This document shows, one piece after another, positions 1 to 10,326 of a stretch of 64,000 bases of DNA. Every line of letters begins with the position of its first letter. Positions within the stretch are counted from its first letter, which is position 1. The notes under the pieces were generated by a model, which saw only the letters and a list, made by a program, of their open reading frames with translations, did not search any database and had not been told where the DNA came from. Location: positions 38,746,001-38,810,000 of the forward strand of contig CM063106.1 in the NCBI GenBank assembly GCA_031841125.1, given 5' to 3'. This DNA is from Acanthococcus lagerstroemiae. Its lineage: Eukaryota > Arthropoda > Insecta > Hemiptera > Eriococcidae. Position numbers and translations under genes: made by a program.

Positions 1-71
1 TAGTTCGGACATTTCATTTGGTATTTACTTCATCAATGATTTCGTCTACATAAGATTATTTTTGATTTTAG

Positions 72-332
72 TTTAAATGTCATAAACCATGTGAAAAGTT
101 GTACAAGAAATGTTCAAAAGAACATCGATGTCAAAAACTATGTTTCGAGGATTGTGGCGTCTGCACGATACAAGTAAAATTTCAGCTTCCTTGTGGTCAC
201 GAGGAAAATCATCCATGCTCTGTGGACATCAATACCGTGCAATGTTTTAAAAAATGTTCGAAGAATTGTCCGGACTGTAATCTAAAATGCCGGAAAAAAT
301 GCTGGGAAAACTGCGCTCCCTGCAATAACAAA
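72..332 (+). CDS. ZNFX1: ZNFX1 exon: NFX1-type zinc fingers
   Basis: The acceptor (tttgattttag) ends at 71 and the donor AAA|GTGAGT is at 333. The exon encodes 87 residues starting FKCHKPC, with repeated C-x3-C and CGHEENHPC motifs. It is phase 0 at both ends. The coding block begins right after a splice acceptor, so base 72 is not a translation start. Confidence 0.85.
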
Positions 333-3300
333 GTGAGTCGAGTATTTTATATTCAGTTATTATGAAACTTTGTGTAGTTTCACAATCCTTGTTTGGGTTT
401 TACCGACTTTTCGGAGAAAACGGAGGTATTTATCTTGTTTTATTACTTGCGAAAAAAAATAGTTTATTTTTCGATTATTCTATTTTAGGTAAGTAAGAAA
501 GTACCAGACTGCGGACACGAAGTACGCGTGGAGTGTCATAAGCAACCGCAGCGAGACGACTGCTACCAAATGTGCAATAGAAATGCTCCATGTGGTCACA
601 AATGTAAAGCTGTGTGTAGTAAACCTTGCAACTTAGAGAAATGCCACGAAGTAGTCAAGATAAGAGGAGTGAAGTCTCTGTGTGGCCATGATTATGTAAA
701 TGTACTCTGTCACAAACAAAATGAAGGTATTTAATTTAACATAAAAGTCTTTGTTAGAAGCAGCAGCAATCAGAACTGAAAAATTTACTTCCTCTTGTAT
801 TTCAGTATATACAATGGACCCAGAATTCTTCCTGAAGCATTGTAATGAGCCATGTAACGAGATGTTGAAATGTGGTGATCCTTGTCAGGGCACCTGTGGT
901 CAGTGTTGGCAAGGCCGATTACACAAGAGTTGTCAAAATAAATGTGGGAACACACTTATTTGTGGGCACAGGTTTGTCAACTGTGTACATTACAAAAGGA
1001 GGAACCTGTTGTGTTCGGAATCTCCATTTAACGATTGCCTCTTCTTTCGGCATCGTGTTAATTGTCCGTAACCCTAATAAAAAAACGAAAAATCGGTTAT
1101 TCTCTACTATTCTCTATGTTTTTCTCTTTCATTTTAGTTGTCTATTTCCTTGCCGGCAAGTGTGCCCACCGTGTAACGAGCCGTGTAATTATCGTTGCAA
1201 ACATTCAAAATGCCCGAAAACGTGTGGTGTCCCATGCGTTTCATGTCTGGTAATTACCTACTTTACTTTTAGTTTCATTGGTAGAAGTTTGAAGAATAGC
1301 CGCGATATTCATGTAAAAAGATGGAATGAGAACCTGTGATGCCGTGCGAAGAATTATTCATTAAACTTGTTAATTTTTTCTTCCATTTTTGTTCATTTGC
1401 AGGAAAAATGCGAGTGGCGTTGTGAACACTTCCAGTGCACGCGTAAGTGCGGTGCTATATGCGATAGGAAACCGTGTTACAAGCCGTGCAAAAAAATTTT
1501 GAAGTGTAATCATCCGTGCATTGGTTTCTGTGGGGAACCGTGTCCGCCGCAGTGTCGTGAATGCAACCCCGAAATTACAGAAATAATGTTCGGTACAGAA
1601 GACGAACCGGATGCTCGGTAAATTTTGAAATGACATTTGTCGGTGGCCAACGCTTATTCAGTGTTTGTGTTCGGTCTGTGGGTTACTCGAAACGTCTAGA
1701 TAATAACAAATGATTCTTATTTTTCCTGAATTGGACTCAGAAAGGTTATTTTATATGTATAGTATATATATTTTTTTGTAATTCTGCATTTGGTGGCGTA
1801 AATGTGCATTAATACCGGATTAAACAGGTAGGTATAGCTCAGTAGGCAATGGAAGTTAATTTACGGGCTTTAGTTCTGGTGAATATACAAGGGAAATGTG
1901 GTCTGGAACAAAGCTCCATGTGTTTTTCTCATGAGAACAAAGGGGAGCTTGTGGCACGATTTCCCTAATCCTCCAATCGACCTGAAATTTTGTAGATTTT
2001 TTAAATTTTTTTATTGGAACCAATTTAGGAGACGAATCAGAGAAAATTCAGGAAAAAAAAAAGAACACCAAGAGTAAATAATGACCACCTTAATGTGCAA
2101 AAGGTGACCGGGTTACTAACTGTTGTGTGAAGAAAAATTTCGTCCCTACCGACTCAAAAATTTTTTTCCTGATCCTCTGATCTACCTGTAGTACTTAGTA
2201 TTATCAACTAGTCCGTTGACCAATTGACATTACTGACGAACTTCACTGTTGTATTACTAATGGAAATAAGATTCTAATGTATGAAAAGTAGCTATATGAC
2301 AAATTCCCGTTGACTTTATGTGCCGATAGTGAAATGAATACTGCAGCGACACATATGAGCGAATATTACGTTCGAAAATACGAATATAAATTGTATTATT
2401 ATTTCTAATTTCAGGTTCGTTTATTTGGAGGATTGTAAACATACCATTGAATCTACAGCCTTGGATACATTTTTGCAACTTCGTCCAGAAGGAGGCGAAA
2501 TAGTCATGAAAGTATGCCCTTTGTGTAAAACCCCGATTACCAAGACGTTGAGATACATGAATTACGTAAAGGAAACCTATAAACATATCATAAACGTGAA
2601 AAAGAAGATTTTTGGCAACGATCAATTACTGATGAAAAAACGAAAGGGCCTAACCGAAAAACTGTCGCAGTTGTATTCAAAATCCTCGAAAATTCTACGT
2701 CTGACTGGTAAATCACATTTATTTTCTAATGTATTATGTTATATAATCTGACATTTCTTGTTGAATGTTGGTATTGCACGAATGAAGTATAAACTGTGGC
2801 TGTGCTGTAATAAGGGGTTGTCCCATATTACTAGAGCGTTTTCTCATTCGGAATATTGGGTAATTCAAGTTGTCCATTTGCAAAACTATGTGAAGATCTT
2901 TTTTTACCGATTGATACATAGGATGTTCCATTAATTCTGTGAGTAAGTCAGTTACTCGGCTGCTACTCATCTGATCCCCAAAAAAACTATATCAGCGTGT
3001 AGCCTGTTTCATTCTGAATTTATTCTACTTCTTGAAACCAAAATTCGGGGGGAAAAGTTCACCATGATGGTTGCCTGAATAAAGATCAAAAGGTTTCGCC
3101 TATCAAATTTTTTAAATAAAATTTCACCAAAAATATTTTTGAATTCAAAAATAATTACATAGGCGTGTAGCTCGATGTTTGAACTATCCTTTTGACACCT
3201 TGAAAATTGAATTTGATGAAAAATTTGCAGAGTTATCGTCATTTGAATCTGAGTGAAAAGTAAAATTCGAGAAAACATCCATATTTTTATACGAATGAGA

Positions 3301-6300
3301 ATCCGCTAGGCAAAACACGTACACCCTTCGCGCGAACATTTGTTGCACACGCATCGCGCGACGTAAACGAGGTCGTTTTGGTGTCTGTAGAACCAGATTG
3401 AATCAAACTACACGCCGATGTGTTTTTTTTTTCGGGTAAGATACATAGGGGCTGAGTAGTCGACTTACTGATGGAATTAAAGGACACCCTATGTAAATTT
3501 AGGCGTCGCTTCCTCCTGGCGAGTACGGTGTTGAAAAGTCTCTGAATGAATGAGTGGTTTTTCAGTTTTCTGATTCCATGTTACAAATTTGCCTAGTTCA
3601 TTGATTATTTAAATTTTATGATACAAATTTGTATACTTCATAGATTACGTAAAAGTCATTCTCGGCTTGTATGAGAAGAAAATGAAAAGCAGGACGGTCA
3701 GATAAGTTTAGAAGTACTGACACCTTACCAGTGTCTCAGTGGCTGATCTAAGTTGGCTTGTATATTTCTGTAATCATTGCATGTTCCTTTTCTGTTGTAA
3801 CTGGATGCAGAAGCGCAACCATAACTTTTCTTTGGTGGGGGCTAGAATTTAGAAAAAAAAAAAAAAAAAAACTGGCGGGGTGAAAGCTTGATTTGGTACC
3901 TACCTGATTTGGTATCTATTAGAGCACTGCACGAGTAGGTAAAAAGTAATCGGATAAATAATCGCCGAGTATAACACCTAACGATGCCGAGTATACTCGG
4001 TATCGTTTCCGGAAAGTAACACCGATTACTTTTACCGCATGATTACAAATAATAATCGTCAGAACGGCATCGTGGCGATTACGCATCGTGAGGAATCGTC
4101 GGGTTTACCCCATTCAGACATGCATTATGCGTTCACGACAAGTCGACACAGGAGAAGCAACAAAATATCAGGCAGATAATGATGTGGAATACTTTTATAC
4201 TCGCCGATACCGAAACGATGCCGAGTATACTATACTCGATGATGCCGATGCGAAACGATGCCGAATACTATTATACTCGGCGATGCCGATGCGAACGAGT
4301 AATCGTATTACTCGTCTGACGAGTATTCGTACTCGTAATCACGCGATGCGGTATGTACTCCTGCAGCGCTCTAGTATCTATCTATTTTCATGACCTGTAA
4401 ATTTGTATGAACCTATGACGCAACCTAACCGCATCAGACCATCGGCATCAATTTTTTTTTGTTTCAGAATTGATTTTGAAAAAAAAAATTGGTAGGGGGA
4501 GGAGATGTAGCCCTCTAGCTCCCTCCTTGGTTGCGCCCTTGACTGGATGCCTTTTAAAATTCATATTGATGTTTTTACACCCTTGGAACTTGATGTTGTC
4601 AACTATCTTCTGCGACTTAACGATATCATATCAATTATGGACTCGGTAAGAAAGGAGTGTGAGGTGAATTTACCAAAGAATTTTCGTTGAAGAATTTTGA
4701 TGGACTAATTTTTATAGAAGAGTGTCTCATCGAACGTTCACACACGTTACCTGTTGTTATATTCCTTAGTCCCTCGAATAGTAGGTTGCGTTTCTCCACT
4801 TTTTTCTAACGAGTGCTAATCTATTCATTTCTGAGAAGGATTTACTCTTGCAGGGTTGCCACTTTCTGGAAAACCGGGAAAAGTCAGGGAATTTTCATTT
4901 AAGTCAGGGAAATTTTCTGAAAATAAGAAACGAGTTCGTATTTTATCAGAGTAAACTTTTTTTATTTGTATTGTAAAAAATTTCTGTGACTCTCCTCCCT
5001 CTGGGCTTTCTCGGAATCCTGTAAAAAGGTCAGGGAAAATTGGAAAAGTTGGCCTGGAAAACCGGGAAAAGTCAGGGAAAACCAATCCTGAGAAAAAGTG
5101 GCAACCCTGTCTTGGTATCCTTCATTATTTGCTTTTCATAGCTCAATTTTTGCATTTCTTTCCAGTTCTCTCTCTCTCTCTCACTATTCCCTCTAGCATT
5201 ACTAATATCCCTGGATGTCTTATAACCTATCATTTTAGCTCTTCTCTTCATGATTATATTCCAAATTTCTCTTTTCCTTCCGATACGCCTCAGCAGTACT
5301 TCGTCATTCCTGATCTTTTTATCCATTTGATTTTCAACATTCTCCGCTAACACCATATTTCAGAAGCTTCTATCCTTTTTCTTTCTTGTACTCCTATTGT
5401 CTAGGTCTCACATCCATACAATGCTATACTCTAAATATACATTTGAAGTAATCTCAGTCTTACTTTTAAATCTACATTTACCCTAAAAAGTCTCCTTTTT
5501 GAAAAAAAAAACTCTCTTAGCTTGTTCCATTCTGTACTTCATTCCTGTTTTACTTTTCCCATCTTGCGTTATCAGACTACCTACCTAAGTATTTAAATTA
5601 TTCCTTTACCTCCTTTATTTTTTCACCTCCTATTTTCATATGTATTGCATTTTGTGTCCTACTGATTACTGTCACTTCCGTTTTGTTTGTATTCATCTAT
5701 GTTATATTTTATTTTCAATTTTTTATCCAACTTTTTTAGTGTTTTTTTTTAGTTCTCCTTTACTACTTTCGAGTATTTCAGTGCCGCCTGCTAAAAGTGC
5801 AAATCTAATCATTCTAACGCCCCCCCCCCTACTTTTATTATCACGCCTGATTTCCTTTCATTCATTTCCTTAATTATTTGTTCTATAAACAGGTTAAACA
5901 GTATTGGTGACAAACAGCAATTTTGTCTCACTCCTTTTTGAATTTTCGCTTCCCTCACTTCATCCCCTATTCGTATTTGAGCCTTTTGATCCTTATATAA
6001 GTTCCATATTACTCTTCCTTCCTTATACTTAACTCCTGTCTCCTCCAATATATTTTGTATTCTCTTATTTATTATCCTCGCTAGAATCTTTGATACGTAC
6101 AGCACTAAAATTATTATAGTACGATAATCTTCACATTGCTCACTCCTGCTTTCTTAGGATTCAGAATCAACCTGTTTTTTTTTTTTTTTTTTAAATCTAT
6201 TGGCATTCCTCCTTCCTTATACATTCTGCCAATGAATTTGTATAAATTTTTTAAAACTATTATTGCATTCTTCAATAACTCGCTATCGCTAACAATTTCA

Positions 6301-9300
6301 TCAACTCCTTCTGCTTTACCTGCTTTCATTTCTTCAGAGCTTTATCAAATTCCCATTTCAAAATAGGATCTCCTCTTTCTTCATCCTCCACAGTATCTTC
6401 TCTTTTCGTATATTTACTTCTATCTGCTCCATTGTTATACAGTTTTTCAATATATCTAACCCATTTTTGTACTTTATCTTTTTTAGAATGTAATAATTTT
6501 TCTTTTTTATCCGTCAAATTATTTGTTCTCTTTCTTCTTGCTCCAAAATATCCTTTTATTTTTTTATAATATGCTTGATCAGTTTTTCCTAGGCGGATTC
6601 CAGGGCTCAGGTTGAGAGTAAAATTAGAAAAGAGTAGGTAGTCTCCGCCCGAATATCCGAATAGGAGACTACGTCCGGAATTATTATTTACTTAGTGAGT
6701 TACCATCATGATTATTATGGTGGAGACGCATCTTAAGGGGAAAATATTGAGGTAGTTTTTCTTTGCTTTCATCAGGGTTTATCTGTCGGAGTTTTTCTTC
6801 TATGTGCTTCTAGTTTTTCCTTTCTTTAAGCTCCTTCACCACGCCAAGGTAGCCCACACAGAGGGGGGGGGGTCGTTACCTAATATGTTGATTTACCGCT
6901 GTACGTAAAAGACTTCAAAATTACGTGAAAATTCATAGTCGTGGAATTTTCGAAAGTAATGAAGTCTTACATTCCCCTAACTTGTATACTCGTTGTTGAA
7001 ATGTTAATGATAATTGAAAAACCCAAAAATTGAAATTTCCGGCTGCACCTCGCCATTTCCTGATGCAATCACTCTTGAACAGGCAGCCTCTATTAAGGGA
7101 AACTGGTATTATTTTAATACCTATATGGTTTCGGAACTAGGTAGTGCCACTGTATAGAAAATGAATAGCTTGCATCGAATCTCGAGAAGAGGTACGAAGC
7201 GCTAAGTAATGAGCTAGAATTAGTTGAACCTTGAACGTTGGGTAAGAGCACAAGTACATAATATTTTAGTCCCTGTCTGGATTTTCAGGAAAAAAGTACT
7301 TCTTCTCGTGTTTCTTTCTCGACCTCTTTGCAAAGTAGCTTGTTTCTTCCTTGAAATTGTTCTGCCCTTAGCAAAAGAAGTCTTTCAGCATCCATGAGTG
7401 CAACCTCTATTGACTTCATTAATCAAATGGTGCACTAACTTTATGCGAGATGTATTTCTACCGTACTAAAATTATGTACAACAATATGTTCTGTCAAACC
7501 GCTTGAACATTCTGATTTCTATCTTTTTTTAGTTGAATACGAAATTGCTAGTTCTGTACCGATGTCTTAGTGTGAATGATCCTCTTTCAACCTTGTAAAC
7601 AAGTGTCTCATCCTGACGACAACGTATAAATGTGTTGGCCTACTTTGCCTTTATTAGGAATCGATGTGTGATCTCTGGAAAGAATTACTACTTCGGTAGC
7701 ATTTTTTCTTCTCATAATTCGGATACTATTGTGAAACGAATATTTAAATACCACGCAAATTGCATGACAGAGTATACTAAACAACATCGTCTTCTTGTAT
7801 AATTTTGGTTTGTGATATGAGAAATATTGGAGATAACGCTGTCGTGTAATGACACTAAAAATCCCAAGCTTGAACTTGTTTGTAGTCCAGAGAAGATTAA
7901 GCCTGATCAGTGCTAGTACGCAAGATTGATCATACTGCTGCCAAATGAAAGTTACGAATAAATTATAGATTGTTGACTGGTTGATGATCGTTTTCATAGT
8001 TCTGATTTAGATGTTGCAATTTGTAATGCTGCATGAAAAACTGAAATAACGAACTTCACGTATCGAAACAACTTATTAAGGTAGGGGCGCCAAATAAGGC
8101 CCTATGTTTGATTTTGGTCAATTTCTGCCTTAGGATGAATGTTGTTTTTGTTTTTTTGTTTTTATTTGGAATGTACGTACATTTCATTACTAATCTAGAA
8201 CATGACTTTCGGATTTTTTTCACCCCATAGTGCTCGTGAAATATTCGATTAAAAAGTTTCATTTTTGAAAACCTAATAAGGCCCGGTGCACCCTAATAAG
8301 GCCCGACCTAAATCCCAATAGGTGTGGTGGGACGTATGGCGAGGCACGCATCCCAAAGTGGCCCCTAAGACACTGCACTCCCAGCACCGGAAACTACCCT
8401 TTCGGGCATCGCATCCGTGACGGGGGGGGGGGGGCTCAATCCTAATAAGGACTGACCCAAATCCTAATATGGCCCGATTAAAAAAAAAATCTGAAACTGC
8501 AAAAAAGTTTATTAAACCAATATCTGAAATTAAACTGAATAAGTAAGTATTAATAACTTGACATACTGCGGAAAAAAGTTGATGAAGATCGTTAAAAGTA
8601 ATCGGGCCTTATTGGGGTACAATGCACATTTTTTCATCGTTAACCGATTACTCATCACCTATAAAATACTCGTTCGAAGATTTTTTCCCTCTCATTCACT
8701 AGATAACAATATAAGTCAACTACAAATAAACGTCGATTTTCGGGTGAAATTTTATTGTTCACTTGAAACGTTTCCTAACATTCTCGGAAAAAACTTCCGC
8801 TAAAATTTTAGCCGGTCAAAATTTCTGTTGTTATTCTCTCTCTATCCACGACTGATAACGCGACCGAAACAAATGCAGTGTTACCAGATGAAAATACAAC
8901 AACTTTCCCTCAGGTCGTTTTGCAGCACAAAGCATAGCAGCCGAGATTGGCAGGTCGGGCCTTATAACTTATGAAAGGTCCTGGCCTTATTTGGCGCACC
9001 TACCTTATATGAATTAGAATGGCTATTTCATAAGTGTATTTTTATTTTTCCCTGTTTTTTTTCTTTCTTTCTTTGTACAAGACATTCCTTTATTGCAGGT
9101 TTGCAGAAAATTCTTGATACTACAGCACTATTCATAGAAACCTTAAAAATTTATAAAAATAAAAGAAACACGGTTTCGAATACACAACTATTTGCGATTA
9201 ATTATTGTTGCGACGTGTTCACCGAAATTGCTTCACGCCTTGATGACTTACTCGAATCTGTACCTGAGCCAAACAGTATTCTCCGGAATCGGCTAATAAC

Positions 9301-9946
9301 TGGACGACGTGAGAATCCTCACCCTAGAAGCGTGGAAAAACTGTCGTCCTCAGAAACCGTTCAAAAGATTATGAAATCTACACGCCATCTCATTGATCGG
9401 ATATGTAATATAAAGACGAATGTTAACCAACAACAGTCGGAGGATATCAATTGCGAAGTCCGCCGGTTTCATAAAATGGTTGATTTCCATCTGGTTTTAA
9501 AAAATCCGCTATACGCGTCGAATGCGTCCGACAGAACAGTGAAATCAATACGCGATCAAATTAATTCTCTTTTATTCGGCTGCTGCAGATATACGGATTC
9601 TCTAAACCAGAAGATTATTCAGTTATTCGAAGATTTTCAAAAAGAATTGAAAAGCAGTCGACCTTTAACTAGCGATGAAAAACGAATGATTCATTTGGCG
9701 ATGTCTTCTAGTTTCTATGGTGGAAGTCAAAGTACGGGACATTGGTTCACCTGCCCAAATGGTCATTACTTCTGTATCACCGAATGCGGCGGTGCCATGC
9801 AGGAAAGTAACTGTCCTGATTGCGGCGTAAGAATAGGCGGTACCAATCATGCGTATTTGAGCACTACAATATTGGCGAAGGATATGGACGGAGCGACACA
9901 CCCTGCATGGAGCGCAGGTGCCAATATGGCGAACTATCGATTCTAA
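72..9946 (+). CDS. ZNFX1: ZNFX1-like NFX1-type zinc finger protein, 3' part of gene (seven exons)
   Basis: Gene-level entry; exons are 72-332, 489-726, 806-971, 1138-1249, 1403-1617, 2415-2707 and 9099-9946. All junctions are GT-AG and keep one reading frame. The first five exons encode cysteine-rich NFX1-type fingers (repeated CGH, CxxPC and KxC motifs). The sixth encodes the conserved RFVYLEDCKH and CPLCKTPI block. The last encodes an RZ-type finger (GHW, CPNGH, CGGAM, CPDC, IGGTNH) and a tail ending in ANMANY, which is the usual ZNFX1 C terminus. ZNFX1 proteins are SF1 helicases acting on RNA: inheritance of small-RNA silencing in nematodes and antiviral dsRNA sensing in mammals. The helicase domain must lie upstream of base 1, so the gene is partial here. 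Family assignment is confident; the role in this organism is inferred. Confidence 0.9.
489..726 (+). CDS. ZNFX1: ZNFX1 exon: NFX1-type zinc fingers
   Basis: The acceptor TATTTTAG ends at 488 and the donor is GAAG|GTATTT. It encodes VSKKVPDCGHEVRVECHK and continues with APCGHKCKAVC, both typical NFX1 finger cores. It ends in phase 1, which matches the next exon. Confidence 0.85.
806..971 (+). CDS. ZNFX1: ZNFX1 exon: NFX1-type zinc fingers
   Basis: The acceptor tgtatttcag ends at 805. It encodes a C-rich stretch with CNEPCNEMLKCGDPC and ends at LICGH plus two bases. The donor GTTTGT at 972 is a weak consensus, but the phase (2) joins exactly to the next exon and restores a CGHSC finger motif. 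Confidence 0.8.
1138..1249 (+). CDS. ZNFX1: ZNFX1 exon: NFX1-type zinc fingers
   Basis: The acceptor tttcattttag ends at 1137 and the donor is CTG|GTAATT. It encodes CLFPCRQVCPPCNEPC and CPKTCGVPCVSCL. The 112-nt exon bridges phase 2 to phase 0. Confidence 0.8.
1403..1617 (+). CDS. ZNFX1: ZNFX1 exon: last NFX1-type fingers
   Basis: The acceptor gttcatttgcag ends at 1402 and the donor is CTCG|GTAAAT. It encodes EKCEWRCEHFQCTRKC through CNHPCIGFCGEPCPPQC. The split codon CG|G joins to the next exon and gives ARFVYLEDC, the expected ZNFX1 sequence. Confidence 0.85.
2415..2707 (+). CDS. ZNFX1: ZNFX1 exon: conserved RFVYLEDC / CPLCKTPI block
   Basis: The acceptor ttctaatttcag ends at 2414 and the donor ACTG|GTAAAT is at 2708. 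It encodes RFVYLEDCKHTIES, CPLCKTPITKTLRY and a lysine-rich helix. This block follows the NFX1 fingers in ZNFX1 family members. The exon ends in phase 1. That donor is compatible with both downstream terminal exons (9099 and 14120), which each start two bases into a codon. Confidence 0.88.
3808..4541. mobile_element. hAT-like MITE (host of a nested element)
   Basis: Ends are CAGAAGCGCAACCA on the left and the near-complement GGTTGCGCCCTTG on the right. A perfect 8-bp target-site duplication ACTGGATG flanks it at 3800-3807 and 4542-4549. There is no coding capacity, and most of the interior is the nested element at 3920-4373. Confidence 0.75.
3920..4373. mobile_element. hAT-like MITE nested in the 3808-4541 element
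   Basis: Terminal repeats are TAGAGCACTGC and GCAGCGCTCTA, with a perfect 8-bp duplication GTATCTAT at 3912-3919 and 4374-4381. The interior has many CGATGCCGAGTATAC-like repeats in both orientations. The ORF across it (4088-4393) is a by-product of these repeats. Confidence 0.75.
4851..5109. mobile_element. hAT-like MITE
   Basis: Ends are CAGGGTTGCCACTTT and AAAGTGGCAACCCTG, an exact inverted repeat. Internal units of GGGAAAAGTCAGGGAA recur. A flush 8-bp duplication is not clear, so the family call rests on the CAGGG ends. Confidence 0.65.
5110..6600 (-). pseudogene. Non-LTR retrotransposon reverse transcriptase remnant
   Basis: On the minus strand, broken frames encode parts of an endonuclease-reverse transcriptase. 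Near 6517-6330 is WVRYIEKLY and an EFDKALKK/MKAGKAEGVDEI segment. Near 6105-5810 is KILARIINKRIQ followed by IQKGVRQNCCLSPILFNLF (RT motif B). Near 5356-5110 is a C-terminal segment with NDEVLLRRIGRKREIWN. Frames change at least three times, and the fingers/palm block between motifs 0 and B (the QxGFRxG and first aspartate region) appears deleted. It is a dead 5'-truncated copy inside the ZNFX1 intron, antisense to the gene. Confidence 0.75.
8079..9005. mobile_element. TA-flanked inverted-repeat element (Tc1/mariner-like MITE)
   Basis: Ends AGGTAGGGGCGCCAAATAAG and its near-complement at 8982-9005 are flanked by TA on both sides (8077-8078, 9006-9007). The interior repeats AATAAGGCCCG-like motifs on both strands near each end. 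There is no transposase frame, and the class is inferred from the TA duplication only. Confidence 0.6.
9099..9946 (+). CDS. ZNFX1: ZNFX1 terminal exon A, canonical RZ finger
   Basis: The acceptor ttcctttattgcag ends at 9098. The split codon G|GT joins to 2707 and the frame runs to TAA at 9944-9946, giving about 282 residues. A mostly helical region is followed by the RZ-type finger from 9737: GHWFTCPNGH, CGGAM, CPDC, IGGTNH. It ends in the tail DMDGATHPAW...ANMANYRF, which matches the conserved ZNFX1 C terminus. The histidine of CPNGH and the cysteine seven residues later are both present; in RNF213 the equivalent pair is reported to be needed for ubiquitin-ligase activity of the RZ finger. 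A variant polyadenylation signal (ATTAAA) lies near 10097. Confidence 0.88.
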
Positions 9947-10326
9947 ATTCTCATTCAATGAGCGTTCAAAATATTTCTGTGAAGACTACATTCTTGTAGA
10001 CTATGTAAGAAATTTTAACTTAGGCATACTTACATCAAAATTTTCATTTGCCGTAAATACGAATATTTCTTATTTTTTAATACCTACATAGTCAGTTATT
10101 AAATACGTATAGTAATTACTATAAGGAGTAGAGTCGTTACTTAGAATCATTACCCGTAATATCTGGCTAAAAGAAGAAATATGGAAGATAGTCAACTACA
10201 GTGGTTTCACCTTCACGTATTTTTACTACAGGTCTCTTGAACTCTTATCGTTGATTACTTGATAGTTCTGAGAAGAAAGTAAATAGAGCATGCCTTTTCA
10301 CTAACTTTGAATTATACATGATAAGT

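Larger units (their letters stand above)
2708..9098 (+). other. 6.4-kb ZNFX1 intron filled with transposons
   Basis: No host exon was found. The intron holds a nested hAT pair (3808-4541), a hAT-type MITE (4851-5109), an antisense retrotransposon remnant (5110-6600) and a TA-flanked element (8079-9005). Between 6601 and 8078 I see no gene and no bounded repeat, only AT-rich sequence and a G-run near 6862. Confidence 0.7.

Noticed and set aside
1833..1905. tRNA-like TAGCTCAGTAGG and downstream sequence
   Set aside because: It has an A-box-like motif only; no B box, no pairing acceptor stem.
4851..5109. 8-bp target duplication for this MITE (TACTCTTG / TCTTGGTA)
   Set aside because: The similarity is offset and not flush with the ends, so it was not counted as a duplication.
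7608..7997. Minus-strand 129-residue frame in the ZNFX1 intron
   Set aside because: AT-rich composition, no domain, no splice context or homologous motif.
9665..9958. Minus-strand 97-residue frame
   Set aside because: It is the antisense shadow of the ZNFX1 RZ-finger exon; its cysteines mirror the sense codons.
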